From: Flavobacterium gelatinilyticum
Lineage (GTDB): Bacteria > Bacteroidota > Bacteroidia > Flavobacteriales > Flavobacteriaceae
Assembly: GCF_027111295.1 (NCBI RefSeq)
Contig: NZ_CP114287.1
Span: 4,650,001 to 4,714,000 of the forward strand
DNA: 64,000 nt
Direction of reading: 5' to 3'
Position numbers and translations under genes: made by a program. Positions 17,786 to 26,467 of this stretch are shown here, in pieces (the first letter of the stretch is position 1; each line of letters begins with the position of its first letter). The notes below the pieces were generated by a model, which did not search any database, was not told the origin of the DNA, and saw only the letters and a program-made list of their open reading frames with translations.

Positions 17786-18748
17786 ATGAAATTTAAAAAA
17801 GTAATAACTGTTTTGTTTTTGATGATCTGCTGTTTCTCTAAAGCGCAGTTTGTTAAAAAACATGGTCAGTTAAGCGTTCAGGGAACACAGTTGACAGATA
17901 AAAATGGCGAACCCATTGTTTTAAGAGGAATGAGTTTTGGCTGGCATAGCATGTGGCCGAGATTTTATAATGAAAAAGCAGTAAACTGGCTTAAAAAAGA
18001 TTTTAACTGCAATGTCGTGAGGGCAGCACTGGGAATTGAACTGGGTGAATATGCTTATCTGAAAGACCCGCAGTTTTCAAAACAAAAAATAGAAGCGGTT
18101 GTAAATGGAGCCATTAAATCAGATATTTATGTGATTATTGACTGGCACAGCCACAATATCAATTTAAAAGAAGCAAAAGAGTTCTTTGCCGAAATTTCCA
18201 AAAAATATGCAAAGTACCCTAATATAATCTACGAAGTATTTAATGAACCGGATTATGAATCATGGGCTGAGGTTAAAAGTTATTCTGAAGAAATAATTAA
18301 AGTGATACGCGAAAATGATCCCAATAATATAATACTTGTCGGCTGTCCGCACTGGGATCAGGATATCGATCTTCCGGCGGCCGATCCAATTCAGGGATAC
18401 AATAATATAATGTATACCATGCATTTTTATGCGGCAACACACGGTAAAGATTTAAGAGACAGAACTGATGCTGCTATACAAAGCGGTCTTCCTGTATTTA
18501 TATCAGAATCAGCCGGAATGGAAGCTTCCGGAGACGGTCCATTAAATATTCAGGCATGGCAGGAATATATTGACTGGATGGAATCAAAAAGACTCAGCTG
18601 GATTACCTGGTCGGTTTCAGACAAAGATGAGACTTGCTCTATTTTGAAGAAATCAGCAAAATCAGAAGGAAAATGGAAAGAAGAAGATTTAAAAGAGTCA
18701 GGAATTAAAGTTCGTGAGTTTTTAAGAAAATATAATAATCAGAATTAA
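17786..18748 (+). CDS. GH5 endo-beta-1,4-glucanase (GH5_2-like), exported
   Basis: This 320-residue enzyme has a signal peptide ending FSKAQ and a compact GH5 barrel with no extra modules. The acid/base is Glu154 in YEVFNEP and the nucleophile is Glu241 in PVFISESAGME; IIDWHSHN and MYTMHFYAATHG are typical of subfamily 2 cellulases. In this setting it probably cuts glucosyl linkages in glucomannan, suggesting the locus targets galactoglucomannan rather than pure mannan. Mannanase side activity cannot be excluded. It lies 11 bp after the GH27 gene and is followed by a strong terminator. Confidence 0.9.
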   Translation: MKFKKVITVLFLMICCFSKAQFVKKHGQLSVQGTQLTDKNGEPIVLRGMSFGWHSMWPRFYNEKAVNWLKKDFNCNVVRAALGIELGEYAYLKDPQFSKQKIEAVVNGAIKSDIYVIIDWHSHNINLKEAKEFFAEISKKYAKYPNIIYEVFNEPDYESWAEVKSYSEEIIKVIRENDPNNIILVGCPHWDQDIDLPAADPIQGYNNIMYTMHFYAATHGKDLRDRTDAAIQSGLPVFISESAGMEASGDGPLNIQAWQEYIDWMESKRLSWITWSVSDKDETCSILKKSAKSEGKWKEEDLKESGIKVREFLRKYNNQN

Positions 18749-18767
18749 ATATATTTTAAGAAGCTGA

Positions 18768-18800
18768 AAAAGCCTGCTCAAACCGAGCGGGCTTTTTTTT
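18768..18800 (+). terminator. Intrinsic terminator ending the GH27-GH5 transcript
   Basis: AAGCCTGCTC and GAGCGGGCTT form a GC-rich stem with a four-base AAAC-type loop and eight T residues. It marks the right end of the mannan locus. Confidence 0.9.
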
Positions 18801-18951
18801 GTTTTTTGATTTAAATAGTCTTCTTAAAATCAATACAGACTAATAGATTTGATTATGTTTAATTTGTAAGAATTTTAATGTCGGCAAAAGAAGGTTTAAT
18901 GGTTGTGTAAATAGTGATTAATTTTTGCATGTTTTTTAATTTATTTGAATG

Positions 18952-18974
18952 CACCCCTATTTTTTAAGGGGGTA
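18952..18974. promoter_or_regulatory. GC-rich palindrome in AT-rich DNA, candidate operator
   Basis: CACCCCT and AGGGGGT face each other across eight A/T bases. It stands out in an otherwise very AT-rich gap about 370 bp upstream of the porin gene. There is no T-tract, so a protein-binding site is more likely than a terminator. The cognate factor is unknown. Confidence 0.35.
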
Positions 18975-19149
18975 CTTGTTGTTTTGTTTGTTTTTAAAAT
19001 TGATTTTTGTAATAATTAACCTGTTGTTTTTGTTTTTACCCTTAAAAATTATAATTAAAAGTTTAAAATTATGTTGTTGATTTTTCAAAAACGAAACGCT
19101 ATAAATATCAAATAATGATTATTGGTTCTTTAATTTTTGTAATCCGTAA

Positions 19150-19284
19150 TTCTTCAATGAAATCGTTAAAAAAGTAGATTTCGATTATTCAACTCATGCA
19201 AAAGTTAATAAATTCGCTAATGAAAATGATGAAGTTTTAGAGCGCAGATTCAATGTTTTAAAAATGGCTTATACTATTAAATAG
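19150..19284 (+). pseudogene. Possible 3' remnant of a decayed gene
   Basis: An open stretch of 44 codons with coding character (for example NEIVKKVDFDYSTHAKVNKF and NENDEVLERRFNVLK) ends at a TAG at 19282. It is preceded in frame by a TAA at 19147 and has no usable start codon. It may be the tail of a lost gene or chance sequence. I do not recognise the family. Confidence 0.3.
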
Positions 19285-19339
19285 ATATATAAAGGATTAA
19301 CTAACCAAAATCAATTAGTAACTAAAAACCAATTAACAC

Positions 19340-20431
19340 ATGAAAAAAGTATTTTACATTTTAGCTGCGACGTTAACAAGCTCTGTTGCTTTTGCTCAGG
19401 ATGAAGATTCACCAACTTCACCGGCAACAACTTGGGGCGGATCTGCTGACGCTTATTATAAATATGACTTTTCTAAACAAATGAACGGATTAACGAGCTT
19501 TACCAACTCACAAGATTCGTTTGAACTAGGGATGGCTTCTATAGAAGCAGCACATTCATTTGGAAAAGCTTCCATTTTCGTAGACTTAGGTTTCGGAAAA
19601 AGAGCAGGGGAGTTTTCTTATAATGAAACAACAGACAAAGACATTAATGCTAAATTTTTAATTAAACAATTGTTTTTTACGTATCAAATGACCGAAAAAT
19701 TCAAAGTTGTGGCGGGTAGTTTTGGTACACACATTGGCTACGAAGTTTTAGACGCTGTTGATAATAAAAACTACAGTATGTCGTATGCGTTCTCTTACGG
19801 ACCGTTTTTTAACACGGGAGTAAAAGCACAGTACACTTCGGGTAAGTTTACAGCTATGCTGGGAATAACAAACCCAACCGATTTTAAATCAGCAATGGAT
19901 GCCGGATCGACTCAAAAAACATACATTGGTCAGGTAGGGTACATAGGCGATACAGGAAGCGCTTACCTTAATTTTACAAGCGGAAGTACAAATCCAATTC
20001 CGGGAAGTCTGATTCCGGTTTCAGATGAAAATAAAACGCAGTTTGACTTAACAGCCTCAAAAACGATAACTGATAGTTTTAGTCTTGGATTAAATGCAAC
20101 TTATGCAAAAACAAAGCATGATTTCGATGGTACTTTAGACGGTGAATGGTTTTCTGTAGTGGGATATGCAAGCTATTCCTTCTCACCATCTTTGCTTCTG
20201 GCATACAGAATGGAATATTTTGACGCAAAAGATGCTGCTCCAAGTTTAGGAACATTGACAGGATCAAGCGTATTTGCAAATACAGCTTCGTTAAATTATA
20301 AAGTTGGAAAACTAACCATTATTCCGGAGATCAGATACGATGCAGCTTCAGAAGATATCTTTTTAGATAAAGATGCTGCCCCAACAGGAGGATCGTTCTT
20401 CGCCTTACTTGCAACAACATACTCTTTCTAG
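19340..20431 (+). CDS. OmpL-like outer-membrane beta-barrel porin (BBP2-like)
   Basis: This 363-residue protein has a signal peptide ending SVAFAQ, then an acidic linker and a barrel built from alternating hydrophobic strands, ending in an aromatic residue (LLATTYSF), as expected for BamA-inserted porins. Segments such as WGGSADAYYKYDFSK and VVAGSFGTHIGYEVLD resemble the putative beta-barrel porin-2 (OmpL-like) family. It probably allows diffusion of small solutes. It is monocistronic here: a terminator lies just downstream and the next gene faces the other way. The substrate is unknown. Confidence 0.8.
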   Translation: MKKVFYILAATLTSSVAFAQDEDSPTSPATTWGGSADAYYKYDFSKQMNGLTSFTNSQDSFELGMASIEAAHSFGKASIFVDLGFGKRAGEFSYNETTDKDINAKFLIKQLFFTYQMTEKFKVVAGSFGTHIGYEVLDAVDNKNYSMSYAFSYGPFFNTGVKAQYTSGKFTAMLGITNPTDFKSAMDAGSTQKTYIGQVGYIGDTGSAYLNFTSGSTNPIPGSLIPVSDENKTQFDLTASKTITDSFSLGLNATYAKTKHDFDGTLDGEWFSVVGYASYSFSPSLLLAYRMEYFDAKDAAPSLGTLTGSSVFANTASLNYKVGKLTIIPEIRYDAASEDIFLDKDAAPTGGSFFALLATTYSF

Positions 20432-20461
20432 AGATAAAGATTGATATTTTTTTTTTTTTTT

Positions 20462-20502
20462 TGGAGCTGTCGAAACATACTCATGTTTTGGCAGCTTTTT
20501 TA
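20462..20502 (+). terminator. Terminator after the porin gene
   Basis: GAGCTGTCGAAACAT and ATGTTTTGGCAGCTT form an imperfect stem with a short loop, followed by TTTTTT. A long T run at about 20445-20461 precedes it. Confidence 0.7.
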
Positions 20503-20511
20503 TTTTTTTGT

Positions 20512-20605
20512 TTCCAGGTTTGAGGTTTGAAGTTTCAAGTTTGAAGTTTGAAGTTTCAAGTTTGAAGTTTCAAGTTTCAAGTTTCAGGTTTCTGTTGAGG
20601 TTTGT
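20512..20605. repeat. Heptamer tandem repeats of (C/G)AAGTTT type
   Basis: About twelve tandem copies of a 7-bp unit alternating CAAGTTT and GAAGTTT, with edge variants CAGGTTT and GAGGTTT. A shorter array of the same unit occurs at 33066-33102. Simple heptamer arrays of this kind do not encode protein. Confidence 0.85.
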
Positions 20606-20659
20606 TATTGAAATTGACATTTATATTGAAATTGATATTTAACAAAAATTGGTAAAAAA

Positions 20660-20702
20660 ATAAAAGCGCATTTCTCAGTTTAAAGAAATGCGCTTTTATT
20701 TT
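20660..20702. terminator. Hairpin terminator of the amidase gene (possibly bidirectional)
   Basis: AAAAGCGCATTTCT pairs with AGAAATGCGCTTTT around a short loop, with A/T runs on both sides. It lies 15 bp after the minus-strand amidase stop. Confidence 0.85.
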
Positions 20703-20716
20703 TTATTTTGGAAACC

Positions 20717-21622
20717 TTATTGAATTTGTTTTTTGTAAATCGAATAAATTGTATCAATTGTTTTTCGATCTAAGGTTGAGGTTGTGTCAGTTTGAATATA
20801 ATGCAATTTGAAAGCCTGAATTGCTGCGGATAGGTTTTTTGTGTTATACCCTATGATTCTCAAAGCAGGTTCTATTTTAAAGTCAAACGGAGCTTCTTCT
20901 AAAACAGCATCCGGCCAGATTCCGAAACCTTTTTCTGCCAGTGTTTTCCACGGAAACAAAGCACTTGGATCTTGTTTTCTTCCAGGCGCAATATCAGCAT
21001 GACCTAAAAAGTTCTGTGTCGGGATATTGTAATCTTTTTTCAGCTTGGTTAGCAAAGCTACTAAACTGCTTATTTGCGCTTCAGTAAAAGGTTTAAAACC
21101 GTTGTTGTCAAGTTCAATTCCTATAGAAGAGGAATTTAAATCAGTGTTTTTACCCCAGGTTGAATTTCCGGCATGCCAGGCTCTTAAATAATCATTTAAC
21201 ATCTGGACCACTTTTCCGTTTTCAGAAATAATATAGTGAGAACTAACCTGAGTTCTTGTTTTTGTAAACGTATTAATCGTTTGCTGTATAGAATCCTGAG
21301 CGGTATGGTGAATTATTACAAAACTCGGTTTTCTTAAATTGAAATTAACGGTTCCAATCCATTCCGTACTGATGCCGTTCTGCAAAGAAGTTGACCCTGT
21401 TTTTGATAAAGTATCTTTAATAATACCAAGCTGCGATGCATACGTCGTGTCGATAATAACAGGACTTACCGGTGGAATCACCTGCGAATCTTTACTGGTA
21501 ATTTGATTTTCTAATGTCTTTAACTGCTGATCATAAGCTTTTTCAGTAGTCTTATATGGATTCGTTGAGCAAGAAGTAAGTACAATTGCCAAAATCAAAT
21601 AACAAAAATGTTTTTTTGTCAT
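20717..21622 (-). CDS. N-acetylmuramoyl-L-alanine amidase (Amidase_2/AmpD-like), lipoprotein
   Basis: This 301-residue lipoprotein (lipobox LTSC, Cys18) should cleave the bond between N-acetylmuramic acid and L-alanine in peptidoglycan or its fragments, in the periplasm. The Amidase_2 zinc site is visible: His105 or His106 in FVIIHHTAQ and His208 in FLGHADIAPGRKQDP, where Asp218 is the probable third ligand; SSIGIELDNNG is also typical. A linker of about 75 residues separates the lipid anchor from the domain. The downstream side has a hairpin terminator. The upstream neighbour, 31 bp away, is a small exported protein of unknown role. Confidence 0.9.
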   Translation of the reverse strand: MTKKHFCYLILAIVLTSCSTNPYKTTEKAYDQQLKTLENQITSKDSQVIPPVSPVIIDTTYASQLGIIKDTLSKTGSTSLQNGISTEWIGTVNFNLRKPSFVIIHHTAQDSIQQTINTFTKTRTQVSSHYIISENGKVVQMLNDYLRAWHAGNSTWGKNTDLNSSSIGIELDNNGFKPFTEAQISSLVALLTKLKKDYNIPTQNFLGHADIAPGRKQDPSALFPWKTLAEKGFGIWPDAVLEEAPFDFKIEPALRIIGYNTKNLSAAIQAFKLHYIQTDTTSTLDRKTIDTIYSIYKKQIQ

Positions 21623-21653
21623 AATTCACTATTTAGTATAGAATTTTAAACGC

Positions 21654-22226
21654 CTATTCCTGGATTTTCGTATCTGGATTTTCGTTAACTTCTTTTAAGT
21701 CTTTAGACTCTTTGTCTTTATCCTTATCTTTTTTCTTTTTAGATTTTGTTTTTTTGATCTCTTTAAACTCTGCCATGAATTTCGTGTACTTTTCAACCTG
21801 GTCCGGATTTAAAAATGCATTTATTTTTTTGTTCATGCTTTCAGTTAAAGCTTTGATTTGTTCGATTTTTTGATCCTGAGTTGCATTTTCGTTCTTTAAA
21901 AGAATTCCCTGCTCTCTCATGGTATCTGCCAGAACATTTGTTACTGCAATAGCCTGAAGTTCATCAAGATTTACAACTGGTTTCATCTGTTCCACAACTT
22001 TAGCGGCTGTTTCTTCCACCGGCACCTCTTTAGGCTTGCTTGTATTTCCCTGTGGTCCAGCCATCATACTTCTGTCCATTCCCATTCTGTTACTGCCATA
22101 GCCGTTTCCGTAGCCATTACCATAACCACCGTAACCATTTCCATAACCATTTCCGTATTGTGCTGAAACAGAGTTGAAACAAAATAAAGTAAAAACTAAA
22201 ATAATGAAGTTTTGAGTAAGTTTCAT
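21654..22226 (-). CDS. Small exported protein with Gly-Tyr-Asn repeats and a Lys-rich tail
   Basis: This 190-residue protein has a signal peptide ending SVSAQ, then a low-complexity region (about 24-46) built from YGNGYG units, a helical middle with LDELQAIAVTNVLADTM and LNPDQVEKYTKFMAEFKEI, and a C-terminal run of lysine, aspartate and glutamate (KSKKKKDKDKDKESKD). The middle helices recall Spy/CpxP-like (LTxxQ) periplasmic proteins, in which a helix is followed by an L-T/N-P-x-Q turn, but the match is loose. It lies between the amidase and rimO on the same strand. I cannot assign a function. Confidence 0.75.
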   Translation of the reverse strand: MKLTQNFIILVFTLFCFNSVSAQYGNGYGNGYGGYGNGYGNGYGSNRMGMDRSMMAGPQGNTSKPKEVPVEETAAKVVEQMKPVVNLDELQAIAVTNVLADTMREQGILLKNENATQDQKIEQIKALTESMNKKINAFLNPDQVEKYTKFMAEFKEIKKTKSKKKKDKDKDKESKDLKEVNENPDTKIQE

Positions 22227-22267
22227 AAAAGTATTTTTGACTGGGTTAACAATTGTTTCCTGTAAAA

Positions 22268-23581
22268 TTAAGCAGGTTCTCCGTATAAATCAAATTCTGT
22301 TGCTTCAATTATCTTTATGTTAACAAATTCGCCTGTTTTTAAATAATGTTTAGACGCATCTATTAAAACTTCATTATCCACATCCGGACTGTCAAATTCT
22401 GTTCTTCCCACAAAATGAGCGCCTTCTTTTCTGTCAATAATGCATTTATAAGTTTGTCCTACTTTTTCCTGATTTAAATCCCACGAAATTTGAGACTGTA
22501 ATTCCATGATTTCATTTGCTCTAGCTTGTTTTACATCATCCGGAACATCGTCGTCTAATAAATATGCATGTGTGTTTTCTTCGTGAGAATAAGCGAAACA
22601 ACCCATTCGGTCAAATTTCATTTCCTGAACAAAATCCTTCAGGATTTCAAAATCTTCCTGAGTTTCTCCAGGATATCCTACAATTAAAGTAGTTCTGATT
22701 GCCATTCCAGGAACAGCTGCACGGAAATCTTTTAATAACTGCGTTGTTTTTGCCTGAGTTGTACCACGGCGCATCGATTTTAAAATAGAATCTGAAATAT
22801 GTTGTAATGGAATATCAATATAATTACAAATTTTTGGCTCACGTTTCATGATTTCCAGAACATCCATTGGGAAACCTGTTGGGAAAGCATAATGAAGACG
22901 AATCCATTCGATACCTTCTACTTTTACCAAAGCTTCTAAAAGTTCGCCAAGATTTCTCTTTTTATAAAGATCAAGACCATAATACGTTAAATCCTGCGCA
23001 ATTAAAATCAATTCTTTAACCCCGTTTTTAGCCAGACCTTGCGCTTCTTTAACCAGTTTTTCAATAGGCTGCGAAACGTGAGATCCTCTCATTAAAGGAA
23101 TAGCGCAAAAACTGCAGGGTCTGTCGCATCCTTCGGCAATTTTTAAATACGCATAATTTTTAGGAGTAGTTGTTAATCTTTCTCCTAATAACTCATGCTT
23201 ATAGTCGGCTCCAAGAGCTTTTAATAATTGAGGAAGTTCTGTTGTCCCGAAGTATTGATCTACATTCGGGATTTCTTTTTCTAAATCAGGTCTGTAACGT
23301 TCAGACAAACATCCGGTTACAAAAACCTTGTCAACGATTCCTTTGTCTTTTTTATCAGCATATTCCAAAATCATGTTTACCGATTCTGCTTTCGCATTAT
23401 CAATAAAACCACAAGTGTTTATTACAATAATGTTTCCTTCTTCTTTTGGTGCGGCCTCATGAGTGACTTCTTTTCCGTTTGCACGAAGCTGACCCATAAG
23501 CACTTCACTGTCATATACATTTTTTGAACACCCAAGAGTGATTACGTTAATTTTGTTCTTTTTTAAAGACTTGGTTCTCAT
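22268..23581 (-). CDS. rimO: Ribosomal protein uS12 methylthiotransferase RimO
   Basis: This 437-residue radical SAM enzyme methylthiolates a conserved aspartate of ribosomal protein S12. Both iron-sulfur sites are visible: N-terminal cysteines Cys18, Cys57 and Cys91 (MTTase domain, INVITLGCSKN, INTCGFID, FVTGCLSER) and the radical SAM triad Cys152, Cys156 and Cys159 in GCDRPCSFC. A C-terminal TRAM domain is present (about 372-437). Residues such as MRRGTTQ and LIVGYPGET are typical of RimO rather than MiaB. The start at 23581 is supported by a TAATTTTG promoter box just upstream, giving a very short leader. Confidence 0.96.
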   Translation of the reverse strand: MRTKSLKKNKINVITLGCSKNVYDSEVLMGQLRANGKEVTHEAAPKEEGNIIVINTCGFIDNAKAESVNMILEYADKKDKGIVDKVFVTGCLSERYRPDLEKEIPNVDQYFGTTELPQLLKALGADYKHELLGERLTTTPKNYAYLKIAEGCDRPCSFCAIPLMRGSHVSQPIEKLVKEAQGLAKNGVKELILIAQDLTYYGLDLYKKRNLGELLEALVKVEGIEWIRLHYAFPTGFPMDVLEIMKREPKICNYIDIPLQHISDSILKSMRRGTTQAKTTQLLKDFRAAVPGMAIRTTLIVGYPGETQEDFEILKDFVQEMKFDRMGCFAYSHEENTHAYLLDDDVPDDVKQARANEIMELQSQISWDLNQEKVGQTYKCIIDRKEGAHFVGRTEFDSPDVDNEVLIDASKHYLKTGEFVNIKIIEATEFDLYGEPA

Positions 23582-23600
23582 ACTTTTATAAATTGGAGTG

Positions 23601-23608
23601 CAAAATTA
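23601..23608 (-). promoter_or_regulatory. Bacteroidota -7 box for rimO
   Basis: The minus strand reads TAATTTTG, an exact TAnnTTTG, about 20 bp before the rimO start. I see no clear -33 element at standard spacing. Confidence 0.55.
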
Positions 23609-23720
23609 CACTTTTTTATTCAAACAGCGCTTTTTTAGGTTTTATTTAGATGTTTTTTATCCGGCTTTCTACTGATTTTTAAAGCTTCTCCTGCCGGATT
23701 GTTTTGTTTTTGTGAGACTA

Positions 23721-23753
23721 AAAAAAATCCGCCAGATAAAAACCTGACGGAAA
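23721..23753 (-). terminator. Terminator of the FadL-like gene
   Basis: Read on the minus strand, TCCGTCAG and CTGGCGGA form a stem with an AT loop followed by a run of seven T. It lies 25 bp beyond the stop codon at 23779. Confidence 0.85.
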
Positions 23754-23778
23754 TTTCCATTCATCTATTTATTCTTAA

Positions 23779-25278
23779 TTACAATTCAAATAATAAGGTT
23801 AGAGAAACATTGTTTAATACTGAGTTTATTCTTGCCGGATCTGTTAATCCTACTGGAAAAAATCCCTGACTTGATTTTCTTTCAAGATAAGAATAAGCCA
23901 AATCTACTTTTGTTCCTCCAAAATCATATCCTAAACCACCAGAGAAACTGGTTAGATCTCCAACCGTTTTTCCGTCTTTATAAGGGCTTCCTTCAAAACG
24001 GTAACCGCCTCTTAAGCTTAATTGTTTTATTTTATATTCTGCTCCAACTCTCAATTCGCCATTATTAGTTAGCTGCTGGCTCATTTCTGAGTTTATGCCT
24101 CCAAACTTGTCTGTGGATTTGTATTTAGCGTTGCTATAATCTTTTATAGAATAATCGATGCTTATTAAACCGGATTTTCCAAATACATAAGCTCCGCTGA
24201 ATGTGAATTTTCCGGGAGTTTGAAGAGTATAAGGTTCGTAAACGGTTATGACGTTTGGGTTTGCTGAATAATCGAATGCTTGATTTGCATTCGTTTCTGT
24301 AGTACTGTATAAGCTTTGAGTAACTTCGTCATATAATTCGTACCAAGTATTTGATTCGTATGCTAAACCAAGTCTTAATGAATTAGTGACTTTTGCAATT
24401 GCACCCAATTGGAAAGAAAAACCATTACCATATGTGTACAATTCATTGTTAAATGTTGCATTGGAAATTGTTTCTGTTGCGGTAAGAGGGTTTCTGTTGG
24501 ATTCGTAAAATTGGCTTGTTCTTCGGTAATCTGTTACGTGTACATTTAAATTTGCACCCAAATAAAGACGGTCTTTGTAAGAGGTGGCAATGTTAAAGCC
24601 TACTTTGCTGTTGTATCCTCTTTCGTAAACATTGTTTTCCTGATAGTAATTTCCCTGATTAGGTACATTTGTTATGTACGATGTGTTCGCGTCTGATGGG
24701 TTTACGGGCAGTATTATTTTGCCATAATATCCGAAGTATGCTTGTTGTTCTTCGTAGAACATATCTCTGTAGTCTATTTTTGTAATGTTACCCAGAGGGA
24801 TTCCATTAGCATATTCTAGAAAATATTTATCAATAGAATTCGTTGGATTCCATCCTGCAGAGAAGGTATTATTGTTAAAGTTATTTGTGTTTTCATAAGC
24901 AACTCCAATTGCAATTTTGTTCCAATTGTTGTTTGGGTTACGATCGTTAAAAACAAATATAGCCCCCGCCTGATTTAAAAGAAAAGAATTGTCTTTGTCT
25001 TGTGTTTGAGGATCGTTAAAATATCTGGACTTATTAGCAATACTTTGATTGCTTAAAGTTAATCCGGCCTGATTGTTATTGAATATAGCAGATCCGGCAG
25101 GATTGACTGATAAAGCAGACATATCGCCTCCAACGGCTCCAAAAGCACCGCTCATCGCTCTAAATCTAGCAGTACCGGTTATGTTGTCCTGCGAAAAACG
25201 TACAGCATCAGAAATATCCTGAGAATGTGAGACGCTGACAGTTAGTCCTGTTAATAAAAGGAAGAATATTTTTTTCAT
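23779..25278 (-). CDS. OmpP1/FadL/TodX-family outer-membrane channel
   Basis: This 499-residue barrel protein has a signal peptide ending VSHSQ and the FadL-type N-terminal hatch motif (RFRAMSGAFGAVGGDMSALSVNPAGSAIF), in which the NPA segment is the family hallmark. Later strands (LRLGLAYESNTWYEL, LRGGYRFEGSPYKDG, KVDLAYSYLER) and the terminal LLFEL fit a 14-stranded barrel. FadL proteins allow hydrophobic compounds through the outer membrane; the substrate here is not evident. It lies 47 bp after the low-complexity lipoprotein gene, in the same direction, so the two may be co-transcribed. Confidence 0.88.
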   Translation of the reverse strand: MKKIFFLLLTGLTVSVSHSQDISDAVRFSQDNITGTARFRAMSGAFGAVGGDMSALSVNPAGSAIFNNNQAGLTLSNQSIANKSRYFNDPQTQDKDNSFLLNQAGAIFVFNDRNPNNNWNKIAIGVAYENTNNFNNNTFSAGWNPTNSIDKYFLEYANGIPLGNITKIDYRDMFYEEQQAYFGYYGKIILPVNPSDANTSYITNVPNQGNYYQENNVYERGYNSKVGFNIATSYKDRLYLGANLNVHVTDYRRTSQFYESNRNPLTATETISNATFNNELYTYGNGFSFQLGAIAKVTNSLRLGLAYESNTWYELYDEVTQSLYSTTETNANQAFDYSANPNVITVYEPYTLQTPGKFTFSGAYVFGKSGLISIDYSIKDYSNAKYKSTDKFGGINSEMSQQLTNNGELRVGAEYKIKQLSLRGGYRFEGSPYKDGKTVGDLTSFSGGLGYDFGGTKVDLAYSYLERKSSQGFFPVGLTDPARINSVLNNVSLTLLFEL

Positions 25279-25325
25279 TAGGTGAGTTTTAAATGTGTAA
25301 TTAGATGTGTAAAAGGTGAAAAATG

Positions 25326-26363
25326 TTACCTTCTTCCGCCTCCGCCTCCTCCGTAAGATCTTCCTCCGCCACCGCCACCGCCAGATGATCTCATGCTGCC
25401 ACTGCTGTTTGAAGAGCGTGAAGGGCTAGGAGAGTATGATCTCGTTGGTGCACTGCTGCTGTTATTGTAGCTTCTGTTTGATGGTGCACTGCTGCTTGAT
25501 CTTCTGTTAGAATAATCATAACTGCTGTTGTTGCTTGGTGTGTAGCTTCTTCTGTTAGAAAAAGTTGGACTGCTTGTTGAGCCATTGTTGTATGATCTTC
25601 CGTTTACACTAGATCCTCTTCTGTAATCAGAATAACTGTTGGATCTGTTGGTTGTGTAATTTCTATTTGTCGTGTAACCGCTTCTATTTGTAGAGTAAGT
25701 TCTGTCAGAAGAATAACTTCTGTTTGTGAAGCTTCTGTTTGCGGCGTAACTTCTGTTTGAAGCGTAATTACGTCCTCCGTAATAAGCTGCAGAACCTCTT
25801 CTTCCATAATTATATGAGTAGTTCGCGTAGTAACGAGGTCCCCAGTAACCCGGATATCCCCATCCTGGTCCGTAGTAGCCCGGGTATCCCCAGCCGCCGC
25901 CCCAGTAGCCGCCACCCCAATAACCTGCGCCCCAGTAATTACCCCAGTAACCGCCTCCATAACCCCATCCGTAATATGGATATCCCCATCCAAATCCCAT
26001 TGACCATGTTGGATCAGAATATACATTTATAGATACTTCTGAATTAGCGCTTCCCCAAGCCGGGTAGGCAACAGAAGCAGTCTGTGTGCTGTCATTTGCA
26101 GAATAACTACCGTAACTGTCTACATCTGTAAAAATTTCAGTCGGCTGATTGTCGTCTTGTAATGATCTAAAGTAATCTTTGTATTGATTATTGACATTAT
26201 TATTGTTCGTTTGAGCATATCTGTTGGTTGAGCTGCCATATACGCCATCATTATCATGATATGATGTGTTTTGGTAAGAGCCACATGATGCTAATAGAAA
26301 ACTCAGTAATCCAATTAAGTAAAAATGACTTGAGTTTTGGCGGTGAGTAGTATAAGTTTTCAT
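25326..26363 (-). CDS. Low-complexity lipoprotein rich in Gly, Tyr, Trp, Ser and Asn
   Basis: This 345-residue lipoprotein (lipobox LLASC) has three compositional zones. Residues 30-115 are Asn/Ser/Asp-rich. Residues about 120-190 are a Gly-Trp-Tyr block of units such as YWGGGYWGGGWGYPG. The C-terminal half alternates Arg/Ser/Tyr/Asn (NRSYTTNRS style) and ends in a Gly run with RSYGGGGGGRR. No domain is recognised. Composition suggests an adhesive or matrix-like surface protein that may self-associate, but this is only inference. Several long frames on both strands here are artefacts of the repetitive sequence. It is divergent from proS. Confidence 0.75.
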   Translation of the reverse strand: MKTYTTHRQNSSHFYLIGLLSFLLASCGSYQNTSYHDNDGVYGSSTNRYAQTNNNNVNNQYKDYFRSLQDDNQPTEIFTDVDSYGSYSANDSTQTASVAYPAWGSANSEVSINVYSDPTWSMGFGWGYPYYGWGYGGGYWGNYWGAGYWGGGYWGGGWGYPGYYGPGWGYPGYWGPRYYANYSYNYGRRGSAAYYGGRNYASNRSYAANRSFTNRSYSSDRTYSTNRSGYTTNRNYTTNRSNSYSDYRRGSSVNGRSYNNGSTSSPTFSNRRSYTPSNNSSYDYSNRRSSSSAPSNRSYNNSSSAPTRSYSPSPSRSSNSSGSMRSSGGGGGGGRSYGGGGGGRR

Positions 26364-26467
26364 ATCTGTGGAGTTTTTTATTGTTGCACATTACAAAAAT
26401 AGTTAGTTTTGTCAAACTATTTAGTTAAAATTATTAAAACAAAATTTGTGCCAAACTATATAAATAT

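Larger units (their letters stand above)
18801..19339. other. Long gap between the mannan locus and the porin gene
   Basis: About 540 bp without an intact gene. It contains a short GC-rich palindrome (18952-18974) and a possible coding remnant (19150-19284), described separately. The rest is AT-rich and featureless to my reading. Confidence 0.6.

Noticed and set aside
20512..20605. Possible CRISPR array
   Set aside because: The repeats are 7-bp tandem units with no unique spacers and no cas genes nearby.
25391..26032. Several long frames opposite or alternate to the Gly/Tyr-rich lipoprotein
   Set aside because: They arise from repetitive codons of the real gene; their translations are low-complexity without start context or signal sequence.
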